A DNA stretch of 48,093 nucleotides, from assembly GCA_020859755.1 (NCBI GenBank), contig JAJBVP010000255.1:1-48093 (forward strand), read 5' to 3'. Source of the DNA: Bacteroidales bacterium (lineage in GTDB: Bacteria; Bacteroidota; Bacteroidia; Bacteroidales; Muribaculaceae). Below the pieces are notes generated by a model. It worked only from the letters and a program-made list of their open reading frames with translations, did not search any database and was not told the DNA's origin. The position numbers and the translations under genes are program-made. Of this stretch, positions 36,792 to 47,200 are shown piece after piece. Numbering within the stretch: the first letter of the stretch is position 1; each line of letters starts with the position of its first letter.

Positions 36792-38813
36792 ATGAGATTA
36801 CAACCACTGATAATCGCTACCGCCCTGACCGCTTGCACTACGGCTTGGGCTTCGGAAGTGCTCCCCGACACCTGGGTGTGCGACGACGAGCTCGGGCGCC
36901 GTGTGCTCACGGCCGACGACGGCCTCGACTCACCCGCAGCCGAGGGCACCTATTCCATTGGCATCTTCTACTACATCTGGCACTGGCAACACACCGGTTT
37001 CAAGAAGGATATCTCCCAACTCCTTCAAGAAGACCCCGACAACCCCGCCTGGGACTCGGAGGGCGCCTTCCATTGGGGATCAAAGCCTTGGCTCGGCTAC
37101 TACATGGCCGGCAACCAATATATCGTGGCCAAGCACATGCAGATGTTGATGGACGCCGGCATCGACTGGTACTTCTTCGACTGCACCAACGGCACGGTCT
37201 ACGAGTCGCAGGTGCGCGCCGTCATGGCCGAGATCGACCGCCGCGAGGCCCTGGGATTGAAGGCTCCCAAATTGGCCTTCATGCTCCACTCGGTACTCTC
37301 GATCCAGATCAAAAAAGTGTATGATTATTTCTACTCCGACTCCTCCAACGACCACTATTGGTACATGTACGACGGCAAGCCTCTGATCCTCTGCGACAAA
37401 TCGGAGGCTCCAGAGGAGTATCACGACAAATTCACGTTCCGCAACTGCTGGGCGTGGATGGATTTCAACGAGGGAGAGTGGTCGTGGCTGGAATTTTATC
37501 CCCAAAACGTCGGTTGGGTTTACAACTCCAGTGGCCGCAAATATTACGAGCAAATTTCGGTGTCGGCAGCCCAGCATGCCACCTCCAAGATTGGCAAAAG
37601 CTATACTTCAACGGGCAAGCAGCCTTCGATAGACAAGTGGGGACTGTGCGAGGAAACCGCCCAAGGCCTCTACTTGCAGGAGCAGTGGAAAAGAGCCCAA
37701 CTGGTGAAAGCCCCGGTTGTGATGATCACGCAATGGAACGAATGGTGTGCCCAGCGTTTCGTCATCAAGTCCACCTCCGAGTACTCTAACGTGCGTCCTG
37801 GAGCAACTGCCAAGATTGGCGAGAGCTACTTCGTGGATGTGTACAACGAAGAATTCAACCGCGACATCGAGCCAGGAGCCAACGCCCTCACTCGCGACAA
37901 CCACTACCTGCTCACGGTAAGCAACATCCGCAAGTACAAAGGCGCGCACGCCCTGCCCGTGCCCACCCATAACCTCCCGATCGACATCGCATCCGGCAAC
38001 TTCTCGCAATGGGATGACGAAACCACCGAATACGTCGACGAGCCAGGCGACTGCGAGTTCTATTACGCAAAGGCCGAGCCTGAGGAGTGCGCCGACCGCG
38101 AAACCAACGATTTCATCACGGCCAAGGTCACCAAGGACGCCACCTCGTTCTACTTCTTCGTGGAAACGGTCGACGAAATCATCGAGCGCGGCACAAGTGA
38201 AACCCTCTGGATGAGCCTGTTTATCAACCTTGACCAAGATTACAGCACCGGCTGGGGAGGCTATGATTACGCTGTGCTCGACCATAACGGCAAGCAGTAC
38301 CTTATGCGTTGCCAAGGCAAGGATTATTCTTGGCAAGAAGTTGCCCAGGTCGATAGCTACTACGACGGTAATCGCATGATGCTCGCCGTGAAGGCCTCCG
38401 ACATGGGGCTTCCCGACACCAACGTCGATTTCGACTTCAAGTGGGCCGACAACGTATCGGTGGCCGAGCCTGATGTGATGCGATTTATCTCCGACGGCGA
38501 CGCGGCTCCCAATGGCCGTTTCAACTACCGTTACAAGGGGGCTTCCCTGCCCGTCCAAAGCGGTGTGAAAGGCGTCAGTAGTGATTACGCGCTAAAATCC
38601 CTAAAGGTTACAGTCGACGGAAGCCGTGCTCTTGTCTCCTTTGGCTATACTACCTCCAACGTTGTGGTGGAAATTTTCAACACCTTAGGGGAAAGAATCG
38701 CTTGCCAAGAGGGCAAAAACTTGGGCGCAATGTCGTTTTCCCTTCCCCATGGCTTGTATTTCGCTCGATGCACCGGCGCTGGGGGCAACTCATCGGCAAA
38801 ATTCACAATCTGA
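36792..38813 (+). CDS. GH99/GH71-like secreted glycosidase with C-terminal sorting tail
   Basis: 673 residues with a signal peptide (MRLQPLIIATALTACTTAWA). The N-terminal half resembles the GH99/GH71/WbsX-like TIM barrels: SIGIFYYIWHWQHTG, HMQMLMDAGIDWYFFDCTNG, YMYDGKPLILCDKS and the end-of-barrel VVMITQWNEWCAQRF with a candidate catalytic Glu. Residues about 400-600 look like a CBM9/DOMON-type sugar-binding sandwich (FITAKVTKDATSFYFFVETV, VDFDFKWADN). The last 50 residues (VVVEIFNTLGERIACQEG ... SLPHGLYFARCTG) match the Por/T9SS sorting domain pattern. Known relatives include endo-alpha-mannosidases and alpha-glucanases; an endo-acting role on the backbone is possible but unproven. Confidence 0.75.
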   Translation: MRLQPLIIATALTACTTAWASEVLPDTWVCDDELGRRVLTADDGLDSPAAEGTYSIGIFYYIWHWQHTGFKKDISQLLQEDPDNPAWDSEGAFHWGSKPWLGYYMAGNQYIVAKHMQMLMDAGIDWYFFDCTNGTVYESQVRAVMAEIDRREALGLKAPKLAFMLHSVLSIQIKKVYDYFYSDSSNDHYWYMYDGKPLILCDKSEAPEEYHDKFTFRNCWAWMDFNEGEWSWLEFYPQNVGWVYNSSGRKYYEQISVSAAQHATSKIGKSYTSTGKQPSIDKWGLCEETAQGLYLQEQWKRAQLVKAPVVMITQWNEWCAQRFVIKSTSEYSNVRPGATAKIGESYFVDVYNEEFNRDIEPGANALTRDNHYLLTVSNIRKYKGAHALPVPTHNLPIDIASGNFSQWDDETTEYVDEPGDCEFYYAKAEPEECADRETNDFITAKVTKDATSFYFFVETVDEIIERGTSETLWMSLFINLDQDYSTGWGGYDYAVLDHNGKQYLMRCQGKDYSWQEVAQVDSYYDGNRMMLAVKASDMGLPDTNVDFDFKWADNVSVAEPDVMRFISDGDAAPNGRFNYRYKGASLPVQSGVKGVSSDYALKSLKVTVDGSRALVSFGYTTSNVVVEIFNTLGERIACQEGKNLGAMSFSLPHGLYFARCTGAGGNSSAKFTI

Positions 38814-38837
38814 ACAAATATTAAAATCTTTGGGACG
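38811..38837 (+). promoter_or_regulatory. Putative HTCS operator, copy C (NAGPA operon)
   Basis: Starts TGAACAAATA (nine of ten bases as in the other copies), then TTTGG at the same offset (18) as copies A and D. It starts on the stop codon of the previous gene and lies 30 bp upstream of TACCTTTG (38868). Confidence 0.55.
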
Positions 38838-38867
38838 CACCCGATAATGTGAAATTTCGGGGGTGGC

Positions 38868-38875
38868 TACCTTTG
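38868..38875 (+). promoter_or_regulatory. -7 box of the NAGPA operon
   Basis: TACCTTTG matches TAnnTTTG; no convincing -33 box is seen, as expected for an activator-dependent promoter. The transcript would start near 38880. The in-frame ATG at 38878 is then probably not usable, which supports the start at 38908. Confidence 0.6.
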
Positions 38876-38907
38876 CAATGCATAGCTACACCCCTAACAT
38901 TATCACA

Positions 38908-41900
38908 ATGCGTCTAAAAGAAACGATTCTTCTTACCTTTGTCACCTTGTGTGGCATTCAGGGAACACAGGCCGAAAGTTTCACGGCCGGTGGTGAGACC
39001 TACACTTACACTGAGAAACAAACGCAGCAACTCAACTCGGGAGTCGTGCACCGTCGTCTACGGTTCACGGCTCCCACGGCTTTGAATGTGCAGATCGTGG
39101 AAGTCGACTTGACCAACTCCAACGTGCGTGTCGAGACGACGTTGGCCTCCGACAAGATGTTTGCCACACAGACGTTGCCCAACCGTTACTCGGCCCTTAA
39201 GTCGGCCGGCCGAAAGCCGTTGGTGATCCAGAACGCCTCGTTCTGGTCAATGTCGTCTCAATCCACCGATGCCGGCACCTGGGCCACCACATGCCCTCTG
39301 GGAGGCTTGATGCAGAACCAAACTATCGTCACCGAGACCAACTATAGCTCCGACACGTGGGTAGGCGGTCCGACGGCTCAAGGCGTGTTCGGCGTTGGTG
39401 CCGGCAAGGCAATCGCAGGCCATTACCAAACGTATATGCGACTGATGTGTCCCGCACGATGGGGCACATCCGAAACCCAAAACATCATCACTATCGAGGA
39501 GGTCAACCGCTACTGCCACAACGGTCGCGCCGCCGCGTTCAACTCCAATTTCCCCTCCGACCGCGACATCAAGGTGATCAACGCGTCAACTATGCCCAAC
39601 ACGCAGATGGCCAACGGCGAGGGTATCTATATATTCTGCTCGCTTAAATCGGGTTGCCACGAAGGTTACAACAAGTGGAACAAGTACATTGTAAAGGCCA
39701 TTACTCCTGACGCCACCTCGGGTTACCGCGGAAGCTACGACCTCGTTTTGGTAGGTACCCAAACAGCCAAAACCATCATGTCGACCCTACAAGTGGGCGA
39801 CGAGGTGCAAACCAAATACTACTGGCACGTCACCTCGGGCGACGTCAACGTGCCTATTGAGGGTATCGACAACGTGTGGGCCGGCCATCAAGTGGCGATG
39901 CTAAACGGCACCGTGCAGACTCCCGACGATTATGGCTCCGACGTCTACTCCCGTTCGGCCTACGGTGTAAGCTCCGACGGCAAGAAAATGATAATGTGTG
40001 TGATCGACAAGTCGACCGACGCCACCTACGGCACCTCCAACGGATGCAACACCTCCAGAATGAGCTACATCATGCAGCACTGGGGAGCCTCGAGCGTAAT
40101 CTCCTGCGACGCCGGTGGCTCGGCCCAGATGGTGATCAACGGCTCCTATGTCAACACCCCCAGCGACCAGCGCGGAATATGCGCCTCCGTTGTCGTTTAC
40201 GACGAGGCACAACCCGACTTCCCCGAGGATGTTGAGGAGAGCGACATCTCCACCTCCGGAGTTACTAGCTACGACGCATCCTCAGTGAGCGGCACATCCA
40301 ATCCCTTCTGCTACAATTTCTCCTGTACCACCTCCGACGAAGGCGTCACCTTCAAGTGGACCAACACCGCCGCGCTCAACGCCGCCACCTTCCGCATTAT
40401 CAGCGACGACAACGCCACCTCCCTCAAAACCTGGACTCTTGCCGACTCCTACCTCACAGCCGGGAACAAGACCTTTAAGCTCGCCTGGGACGAAATCCTC
40501 GACGACGCCAAGGGAATTGTCGTCGGCACCAAATACTCCTGGGGTATCACCGCCAAATGTCCGGCCCAAACAGGCGTGGTGAAATTCAAGGAACGCAAAT
40601 TCTACTACCCGCAAACGGTGGAAACCGTCAACGACACCGACGATCCCTATTACGGTTACATAATTACCGCCGAAGGTCGTGCGCCCAAATCAAGCGGTTA
40701 CTGGTCTTACTCCCGCGGCGGCCAAGGCGTGTATCTCTTCACTCCCCGCAACCTCGGCTCCGTCACCTACATCAACGGCACCGACACCACCTACTGCTTC
40801 CGTCAAGGCCTTACCGACACCAATTTCACCTGCGATGCCGGCGGCACTGGCTCCAACAACGGCTCCGTGCCACGAAAGATACGCCGCACCGACGACGGTC
40901 GCATCTTCTTCACCTCCGAGTCCAATTACTGCGCTCCCCTATACGAGTTCCCCACGCTCACAAAGCTCATCACCAAGAACGCCAAGTTCACCCAAGTGGC
41001 CGGGGGCCCTCTGGACAGTTCCCTTTGGTACTGGACCGACTCCGACGGCAACTTCTCCATGGCACAAAACGTGGGATTTGACGTCAAGGGCTCCGGCGAT
41101 GACCTCACCCTCCTTATGCTTGGCGTTGACAACAATATGCTCTCCTCCAAGAACCAAACCGGCGTGCATTGCAACACCTACAAGATAGGAACCGCTACCA
41201 AATGGAGCGGCAAAACTCCCACATCCACCTTCAGCCCCTATAACAAGAAAATCCTTGGCACATCCTACTTCGCCAACGTCGAGATCGACTCCAAGGGCAA
41301 CTACTGGCTGTGCCAAAGCCAATTAACTCCCACAGCCGATAAGCCTTCGCTCATCTGTTGCTCATCGGGTGGCACCGAGCGCTTCCGCAACTTCTCGATG
41401 GTGTGCGGCGGCGGTGGAATCCGCTTCAGCCCCAACGGCAAGCAAGTGGTGATCACCTCCTCCGAGACCACGTTCTCGGTTTACGACGTCACCTACTCGT
41501 CGGGCGTGCCCACGCTCACCGAAAAATATCGCGTTAGCCACGGCCTTGGCACCAACGTTACCGACTACGCCTGGGATCTCGCCGGCAACATCTACGCCGT
41601 CTCCACCACCAACAAGAAGCTGGCTGGTTTCGCCATGCCCCGCGAGGCCAACACCAACATCACCACCAAGGCCCGCGAAGCTTACCACTTCACTGCTCAG
41701 GCCGCTCCGGTAGTGACTACTCCCACTCTGTCGGCCACTGTTGACGAAATCGAGATTGAAGCCGAGGTGGGTGAATCGGCTAAAGCCACTTTCACCCTCA
41801 AAGGCTCCGACCTTACCGCCAACGCAACGCTCTCCCTTTCGGGTACAAACAAAGCTATGTTCTCAGTTTCCCCGACTTCAGTCACTGCCGCCACGTCGGT

Positions 41901-43302
41901 AAGCAAAACCGTTACCGTAACCTATACTCCCACGGCAGCCGGCACCCATACGGCCACCCTCACAATAGCATCCACCGGTGCCACTTCCCTGAAAATTACA
42001 TTGACCGGTATCGGCACCGTCACTCCCGAGCCGGAGCCTGACCCTGATCCCGATCCCACGCCTGTCACCTATAACGACAAAGTGTCAGGCCTCGACGAGA
42101 TATGGCTCTACTCCACCACCCGTGGCAACGTGGCCGACGCCTCCGATTGGTTCAATATTGAGTCCCTCCAAGATTACTCGCGCTCGCTGGCCTTCAACGA
42201 CGGCAAGCTCTACGTGGCCAACAACAAAACGTGGTCGGATACCCCGTCGATCAACATCCTCAACGCCTATACGGGCCAAAAGACCGGCTCGCTGAGCGTC
42301 GAGGGTACCACCGCCACCGGCTCTACCTGCCGCCTGAGCGACGTGAAGATTTTCGACGGTAAGATTATCGCTTGCAACCGCGTGCTTGATACCCACATTC
42401 TCAAAGTATACATTTGGGACACCGATGCCTCCACCCCGCGTGAATTGCTCAGCGACGCCACCCATGGCCAGCTCTCTCTGGGAGGCCAGCTCTACGCATC
42501 GGGCACCCTCGAGGACGGTTACCTTTGGTTCACCAACGGCTATTCAATCCTGCGTTACAAGGTGACCGACGGCGTAGCTTCCTCCGATCCACAATTGATA
42601 GCTTTGGGGAAAGTGTGCGGTGGCACCAACTTCACCGACGGTATCTTTGTAGAAAACGATGGCACATTCTGGGTGAACGGCGACAAATACGCTCCCACCC
42701 ATTTTGAAGCCGATGGCTCCCTATTGGCCCGCATGGAGTTGACCGCTCTGGGTGGCAGCCATGCCGCCGAAGCTACCGCCGTGGCCGCGATACCATTTGG
42801 CAATCGCCGCTACCTGGCCGCTACCACCTACGGCAACTCCAATGAAAACGGCTTGGCCGACGGCGCGCTTGTGCTGGCCGACATCACCGATGGCGAAAGC
42901 GATGTCACCGAGGCAATCGGCCTTTACCCCTCCGAGGGCCTTGGCTCCACTCGCAACACCAACTTTATCACCTCCCTTGCCTACGAAACCACCTCGGAAG
43001 GTAAACTCAATCTGTGGGTGCTGGTACCCATGCAAGGCGTCGCCTATTACCAATTTGACGGCTCGCAGGATGCCACCTCGGTGAAATCCCTCCTTGCTCC
43101 CACCTGGCAACTTTCTTGCCACAACAAGGTGATTACGACATCACTCCCGGCCCACCGCATCGAGGTATACTCATCGATGGGTCAACTCCTCCTTGTCGGT
43201 CGTGGCGACCAGCTCGACGCCAGCTCTCTGCCTCACGGCCTCTATATCGTAAGAGCCGTGGCCGAGGGAATGCCCGCACTCACTTCCAAGATAATATTGT
43301 AA
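38908..43302 (+). CDS. NAGPA-type phosphodiester glycosidase, multidomain, T9SS-like tail
   Basis: 1464 residues. The start at 38908 (MRLKETILLTFVTLCGIQGTQA) opens a signal peptide; the 15 upstream codons in the track lack signal character. Residues about 60-440 resemble the phosphodiester glycosidase domain related to the lysosomal uncovering enzyme: PLVIQNASFWS, SRSAYGVSSDGKKMIMCVID, MSYIMQHWGASSVISCDAGG and GSYVNTPSDQRG. That domain removes GlcNAc from a sugar-1-phosphodiester. Then come an Fn3/Ig-like domain, a beta-propeller-like region (about 575-930), an Ig-like domain with YTPTAAGTHTATLTI, a DP-rich linker (PEPEPDPDPDPDP), a second propeller and a C-terminal Por/T9SS-type tail (IEVYSSMGQLLLVG, SSLPHGLYIVRA). 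The last part of the protein is shared with the amidase two genes downstream. Own promoter and operator. Confidence 0.85.
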   Translation: MRLKETILLTFVTLCGIQGTQAESFTAGGETYTYTEKQTQQLNSGVVHRRLRFTAPTALNVQIVEVDLTNSNVRVETTLASDKMFATQTLPNRYSALKSAGRKPLVIQNASFWSMSSQSTDAGTWATTCPLGGLMQNQTIVTETNYSSDTWVGGPTAQGVFGVGAGKAIAGHYQTYMRLMCPARWGTSETQNIITIEEVNRYCHNGRAAAFNSNFPSDRDIKVINASTMPNTQMANGEGIYIFCSLKSGCHEGYNKWNKYIVKAITPDATSGYRGSYDLVLVGTQTAKTIMSTLQVGDEVQTKYYWHVTSGDVNVPIEGIDNVWAGHQVAMLNGTVQTPDDYGSDVYSRSAYGVSSDGKKMIMCVIDKSTDATYGTSNGCNTSRMSYIMQHWGASSVISCDAGGSAQMVINGSYVNTPSDQRGICASVVVYDEAQPDFPEDVEESDISTSGVTSYDASSVSGTSNPFCYNFSCTTSDEGVTFKWTNTAALNAATFRIISDDNATSLKTWTLADSYLTAGNKTFKLAWDEILDDAKGIVVGTKYSWGITAKCPAQTGVVKFKERKFYYPQTVETVNDTDDPYYGYIITAEGRAPKSSGYWSYSRGGQGVYLFTPRNLGSVTYINGTDTTYCFRQGLTDTNFTCDAGGTGSNNGSVPRKIRRTDDGRIFFTSESNYCAPLYEFPTLTKLITKNAKFTQVAGGPLDSSLWYWTDSDGNFSMAQNVGFDVKGSGDDLTLLMLGVDNNMLSSKNQTGVHCNTYKIGTATKWSGKTPTSTFSPYNKKILGTSYFANVEIDSKGNYWLCQSQLTPTADKPSLICCSSGGTERFRNFSMVCGGGGIRFSPNGKQVVITSSETTFSVYDVTYSSGVPTLTEKYRVSHGLGTNVTDYAWDLAGNIYAVSTTNKKLAGFAMPREANTNITTKAREAYHFTAQAAPVVTTPTLSATVDEIEIEAEVGESAKATFTLKGSDLTANATLSLSGTNKAMFSVSPTSVTAATSVSKTVTVTYTPTAAGTHTATLTIASTGATSLKITLTGIGTVTPEPEPDPDPDPTPVTYNDKVSGLDEIWLYSTTRGNVADASDWFNIESLQDYSRSLAFNDGKLYVANNKTWSDTPSINILNAYTGQKTGSLSVEGTTATGSTCRLSDVKIFDGKIIACNRVLDTHILKVYIWDTDASTPRELLSDATHGQLSLGGQLYASGTLEDGYLWFTNGYSILRYKVTDGVASSDPQLIALGKVCGGTNFTDGIFVENDGTFWVNGDKYAPTHFEADGSLLARMELTALGGSHAAEATAVAAIPFGNRRYLAATTYGNSNENGLADGALVLADITDGESDVTEAIGLYPSEGLGSTRNTNFITSLAYETTSEGKLNLWVLVPMQGVAYYQFDGSQDATSVKSLLAPTWQLSCHNKVITTSLPAHRIEVYSSMGQLLLVGRGDQLDASSLPHGLYIVRAVAEGMPALTSKIIL

Positions 43303-43324
43303 GAAACCCTAAATCAAAATAGTA

Positions 43325-44287
43325 ATGAAGAAATCTATGTTGTTAATAGCCCTGGTGTTTGGGGGAATGGTCTCCCATGCACAAGGCTTGAAGACTGGGG
43401 AGTTGACAAATGTGCGCCAACTCACCCACGACCCATCGGCCCGATTTGAGAATCCCCGATTCTCTCCCGATGGGCTCACTGTTGCCTTCACCGGCGAAGG
43501 TTATGAGGGATTGTACCTTATAGGAGCCGACGGAACATCTATGCGCCAAATCAGCCATGACCTCGGCGTGGGCTACATGTACCAATGGAGTGCCGACTCG
43601 CGCGAAATCCTCGTGCGCGACACACGCTGGGTGACAAACGCCGGCGAGACCACCCGCTACCATGCCGCTTGGACCGTCGACCTCTATGGCAGCAAGACGC
43701 GCCTCTCGGCCGACACCGAGACCATGCAACCCGCCGCTTGGCGCTACTCCAAGGCCGGCGCCAAGTCGATCGTAGCACCGGGCCAACGCCTCGAGCAAGT
43801 GTCGCTCCAAAAAGTGCCCACAAAGCTTCTTGAGGCACAGTCGGCAACTGCCGTTAGCCGCAACCTTTCGTTCATCTGCGACAGTGAAAAGCTCATTCTC
43901 GTCGACGAGCAGGGCAACCAAAAAGTGTTGTACAACAGCCCCGCATTCGCCCCGGCTCTTAGCCCCGACGGCAAGCGCGTCGCCTTCAACGCCTTGAACG
44001 ATCTGGCCGTTATCAACATCGACGGCTCCGGCTTCCGCAACCTGGGCGCTGGCTTCAACCCCTCCTGGGCCAATAATTCGCAAGTGGTAGTGGAGCGCAC
44101 TACCGACGACGGCCATAAATTCCTCGAAGGCGACCTCTACCTCATCAACGTCGACAACGCCCATGCCAAGCGCCTGACCACCACCTCATCCATGATCGAG
44201 GTCAATCCCTCGGTATCGGCCGACGGACAGCGTGTGTTGTTCACCAACGATGTCGATGGACAAGTGTATATTGCTGATTTAAAATAA
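43325..44287 (+). CDS. TolB/PD40-type beta-propeller protein, exported
   Basis: 320 residues with a signal peptide (MKKSMLLIALVFGGMVSHAQ). It contains WD40-like PD40 repeats as in TolB: RFENPRFSPDGLTVAFTGEG, YQWSADSREILVRD, FAPALSPDGKRVAFNAL, and VNPSVSADGQRVLFTNDVDG at the end. There is no catalytic domain, so it is probably a binding or scaffold propeller in the periplasm or on the surface. It lies 22 bp after the NAGPA gene and 8 bp before the amidase gene, so the three are one operon. Propeller regions in both neighbours suggest a shared theme, perhaps binding to the cell-wall substrate (inference). Confidence 0.85.
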   Translation: MKKSMLLIALVFGGMVSHAQGLKTGELTNVRQLTHDPSARFENPRFSPDGLTVAFTGEGYEGLYLIGADGTSMRQISHDLGVGYMYQWSADSREILVRDTRWVTNAGETTRYHAAWTVDLYGSKTRLSADTETMQPAAWRYSKAGAKSIVAPGQRLEQVSLQKVPTKLLEAQSATAVSRNLSFICDSEKLILVDEQGNQKVLYNSPAFAPALSPDGKRVAFNALNDLAVINIDGSGFRNLGAGFNPSWANNSQVVVERTTDDGHKFLEGDLYLINVDNAHAKRLTTTSSMIEVNPSVSADGQRVLFTNDVDGQVYIADLK

Positions 44288-44295
44288 CTTAAGCC

Positions 44296-47200
44296 ATGAA
44301 AAAGATATTTACCATATTATCCGTTGTGGCGATGGCCTTCACCCTCAACGCTACATCTACTTGGAGCGGCCTGCGCATCATGCTCGACCCGGGTCATGGC
44401 GGTCACGACTGCGGCGCTTGCGGTTACAACTCGCAGAAACCCCACGAGGCCGACCTCGTGTTGCTTTGCTCCAACACCCTATATCCCAAATTGACCGCCC
44501 TGGGCGCTCCCGTTTCCCGCACCCGCTTGGACGACACCTTTATCGCCCTGCAGACGCGCAAAGCCCTCTCTGTGAGCTACGACCCATACATCTTCTGCTC
44601 AATCCACCTTAACGCCTCAACGGCCCACACCGCTTCTGGCACCGAGACCTGGTACTACTGGACCACCGGCAACTCCCTCAACCTCGCCAACAAGGTGCAA
44701 GCCCAGCTCTTGGAGCAGATGGGACGCACCAACCGCGGCGTGCAGCGCAACGGCTGGACCGTCATCACCGGCTCTGCCTCAGTCCCTGCAATCCTCACCG
44801 AGGGCGAGTTCGTCGACAATCAAAGCGCATGGAATTACCTCAAAGATGAAACAGGCACCGGCTTCGCCAACTGGGTGAAGGGTCATCTCTACGGCTTCTA
44901 CGACCACTTCAACCAGACGCTCGGCAAGGACATCACCAACCCCAAGACAACCTCTACGGATCCCACCCCCACCACCAATCCCACCCTCAAGGTATCTACC
45001 ACGAGCCTATATTTCGACGCTCGTCGCGGTTCCACCGAGACTCTCTCGTTCACCGTTACTGGCACCGACCTTTCGGGTAATATCACCGTCACCTCCTCCA
45101 ATTCCATGTTCACTGTCGACAACGCCACATTAGGCTCCTCCGGGGGCACCGTGAAAGTGAAATTCACTCCTCCCACCGATGCCTCAACCATGGCTGCCGG
45201 CGACTTCAGCGGCTACAAAATCACCGTAAAGAATACCACCGACGGCACATCCTACTCCAAGACCGTCAAAATCACCGGCCACCTCGGCGAGAAACTTCTC
45301 ACCAACCTCTCCAAGCAGTGGCGCCGTTGCCAAGCCGCCGGAAACGTCGACAAGACTATCAGCGCATCAGTGTTCGGCTACGACCCCACGCTGATCCGCA
45401 ACTTCGCCTACTACCAAGGCAAGCTCTATTGCGTGTACAACGGCACCGACATCCTCGTGCTCAACGCCCTCAACGGCTACAAGATCGGCTTCCTCAAGAA
45501 AGGCACCACAATTTTGGAATCCACACTGCAATTATGCGACGTGAAAGTGCTCGACGGCGTTATATTCGCATGCTCATTGGCTATCAACGGCACCGACAAA
45601 GGCCTACGCATCTACCAGTGGGACAGCGACGATTCCTACCCCAAGCGCATCTACACCACCACCAATTTCCGCGACTGCGACCGCCTCGGCGACTGCATGG
45701 AAGTGACCGGCGACGTCAACGGCACTCTCTATTTCACCTTCGCCAACGACAACTCGGAGATCGCTTCATCACCCAAGACCCAGATCTTGCAGTATATCCG
45801 CAAGATGAAAGACTCCTCCACCGGCGTGGCCGACTCGGCTGTATGGTCGCTCTGGCGCGCTCCCGTTTACCGAAACGACGGCTCCACCCAGCTTTCCACC
45901 AAAGGCAACACCCGAGCCTATCGCCTATCGGGTAAGAAATGGTGGATTGACGGCAAGGACTCTTATCCCACGCTCGTCAAAGCCAACGACGACGAAACCG
46001 CGGCCATCTCACAGAATATCACCATCGACACTGGCGAAAGCTGGGGATCATCCTTCCACGACTTCACATGGGGTGATGACCACTACGTGGCCAACATCGT
46101 GTTCAACGGCAAGGTCTACGACAAGAACGGCAATATGGTTTCCGACTACAACTATAAGGGCGCCCGCGTGCGCCTCTCGCTCGACGCCGAAAAGGATTAC
46201 TCGCGCGTTTACCAAGTGAAGGATTACCCCAACGACACTATCGGCCTGGGCATCGACTCGCGCAACACCAACGCCACAGCCGACCTCGTGATCGATACCG
46301 ACTCCCAGAATTACGTGTGGATTTGGGAATACTCCACCACCCACGGCATCGGTTGCTACGGCTACGGCACCCTCCCCACCTACACGTTACCCTCGTCGAT
46401 TACTCCCGATGCCGCAATCACAATCAGCGACACCGATGTCATTTTGGATACTGAGGTAGGCAAGTCGGCTTCAACCGGCATTACCGTTTCGGGAACCGAC
46501 CTTGTCGGCGACATCACAATCTCCCTTGGTGGCACCGACAAGGGAATGTTCTCCATCGACACCAAGAAGATCACCCAAGCCAATGCCCAAGGCGTGGTTG
46601 TGGTGACATATACACCCACCGAGGCCGGCACTCACACAGCCACCCTTACAATAAAATCGACCCAAGTAGCGTCGCAGACAGTTACTATCGTTGGTACCGC
46701 AACCGAGTCGGACATACCCGACCCCGATTACCAATTCGTCGACCTCATCCCCTCTCTTACCGAGGGATGGTGTTACTCAGTCAACCGTGGAAATCTCGCG
46801 CAGGCTCCCTGGTTCTCCTCCGAGTCGCCTTGGAGCCGATCAATCGAGGTGATCAACGGCCATCTCTATGTGCTCAACCACCAAAACTGGGGCACCGATC
46901 CCGTGATCAACATCGTCGACGCCTACACTGGCACGCAACTCGGTACACTCTCCACCGAGGGCGTTAACGACGTGTCGTGCGCCGCTAAACTTAGCTCGCT
47001 GTCCAAGATTGGCAATCAGCTGATCGCTTGCAACTACGCCTCCGCAACCCACACGTTGACCGTCTACAAGTGGGCCTCCGACACTTCCGATCCCGAGATT
47101 ATACTCCAGGACAGCGCCCATGGCGGGGCTTACGTGGGCATGATCACCGCATCAGGCACCATGTCCGACGGCTACCTCTGGTTCTGCTCACCAGCGATAT

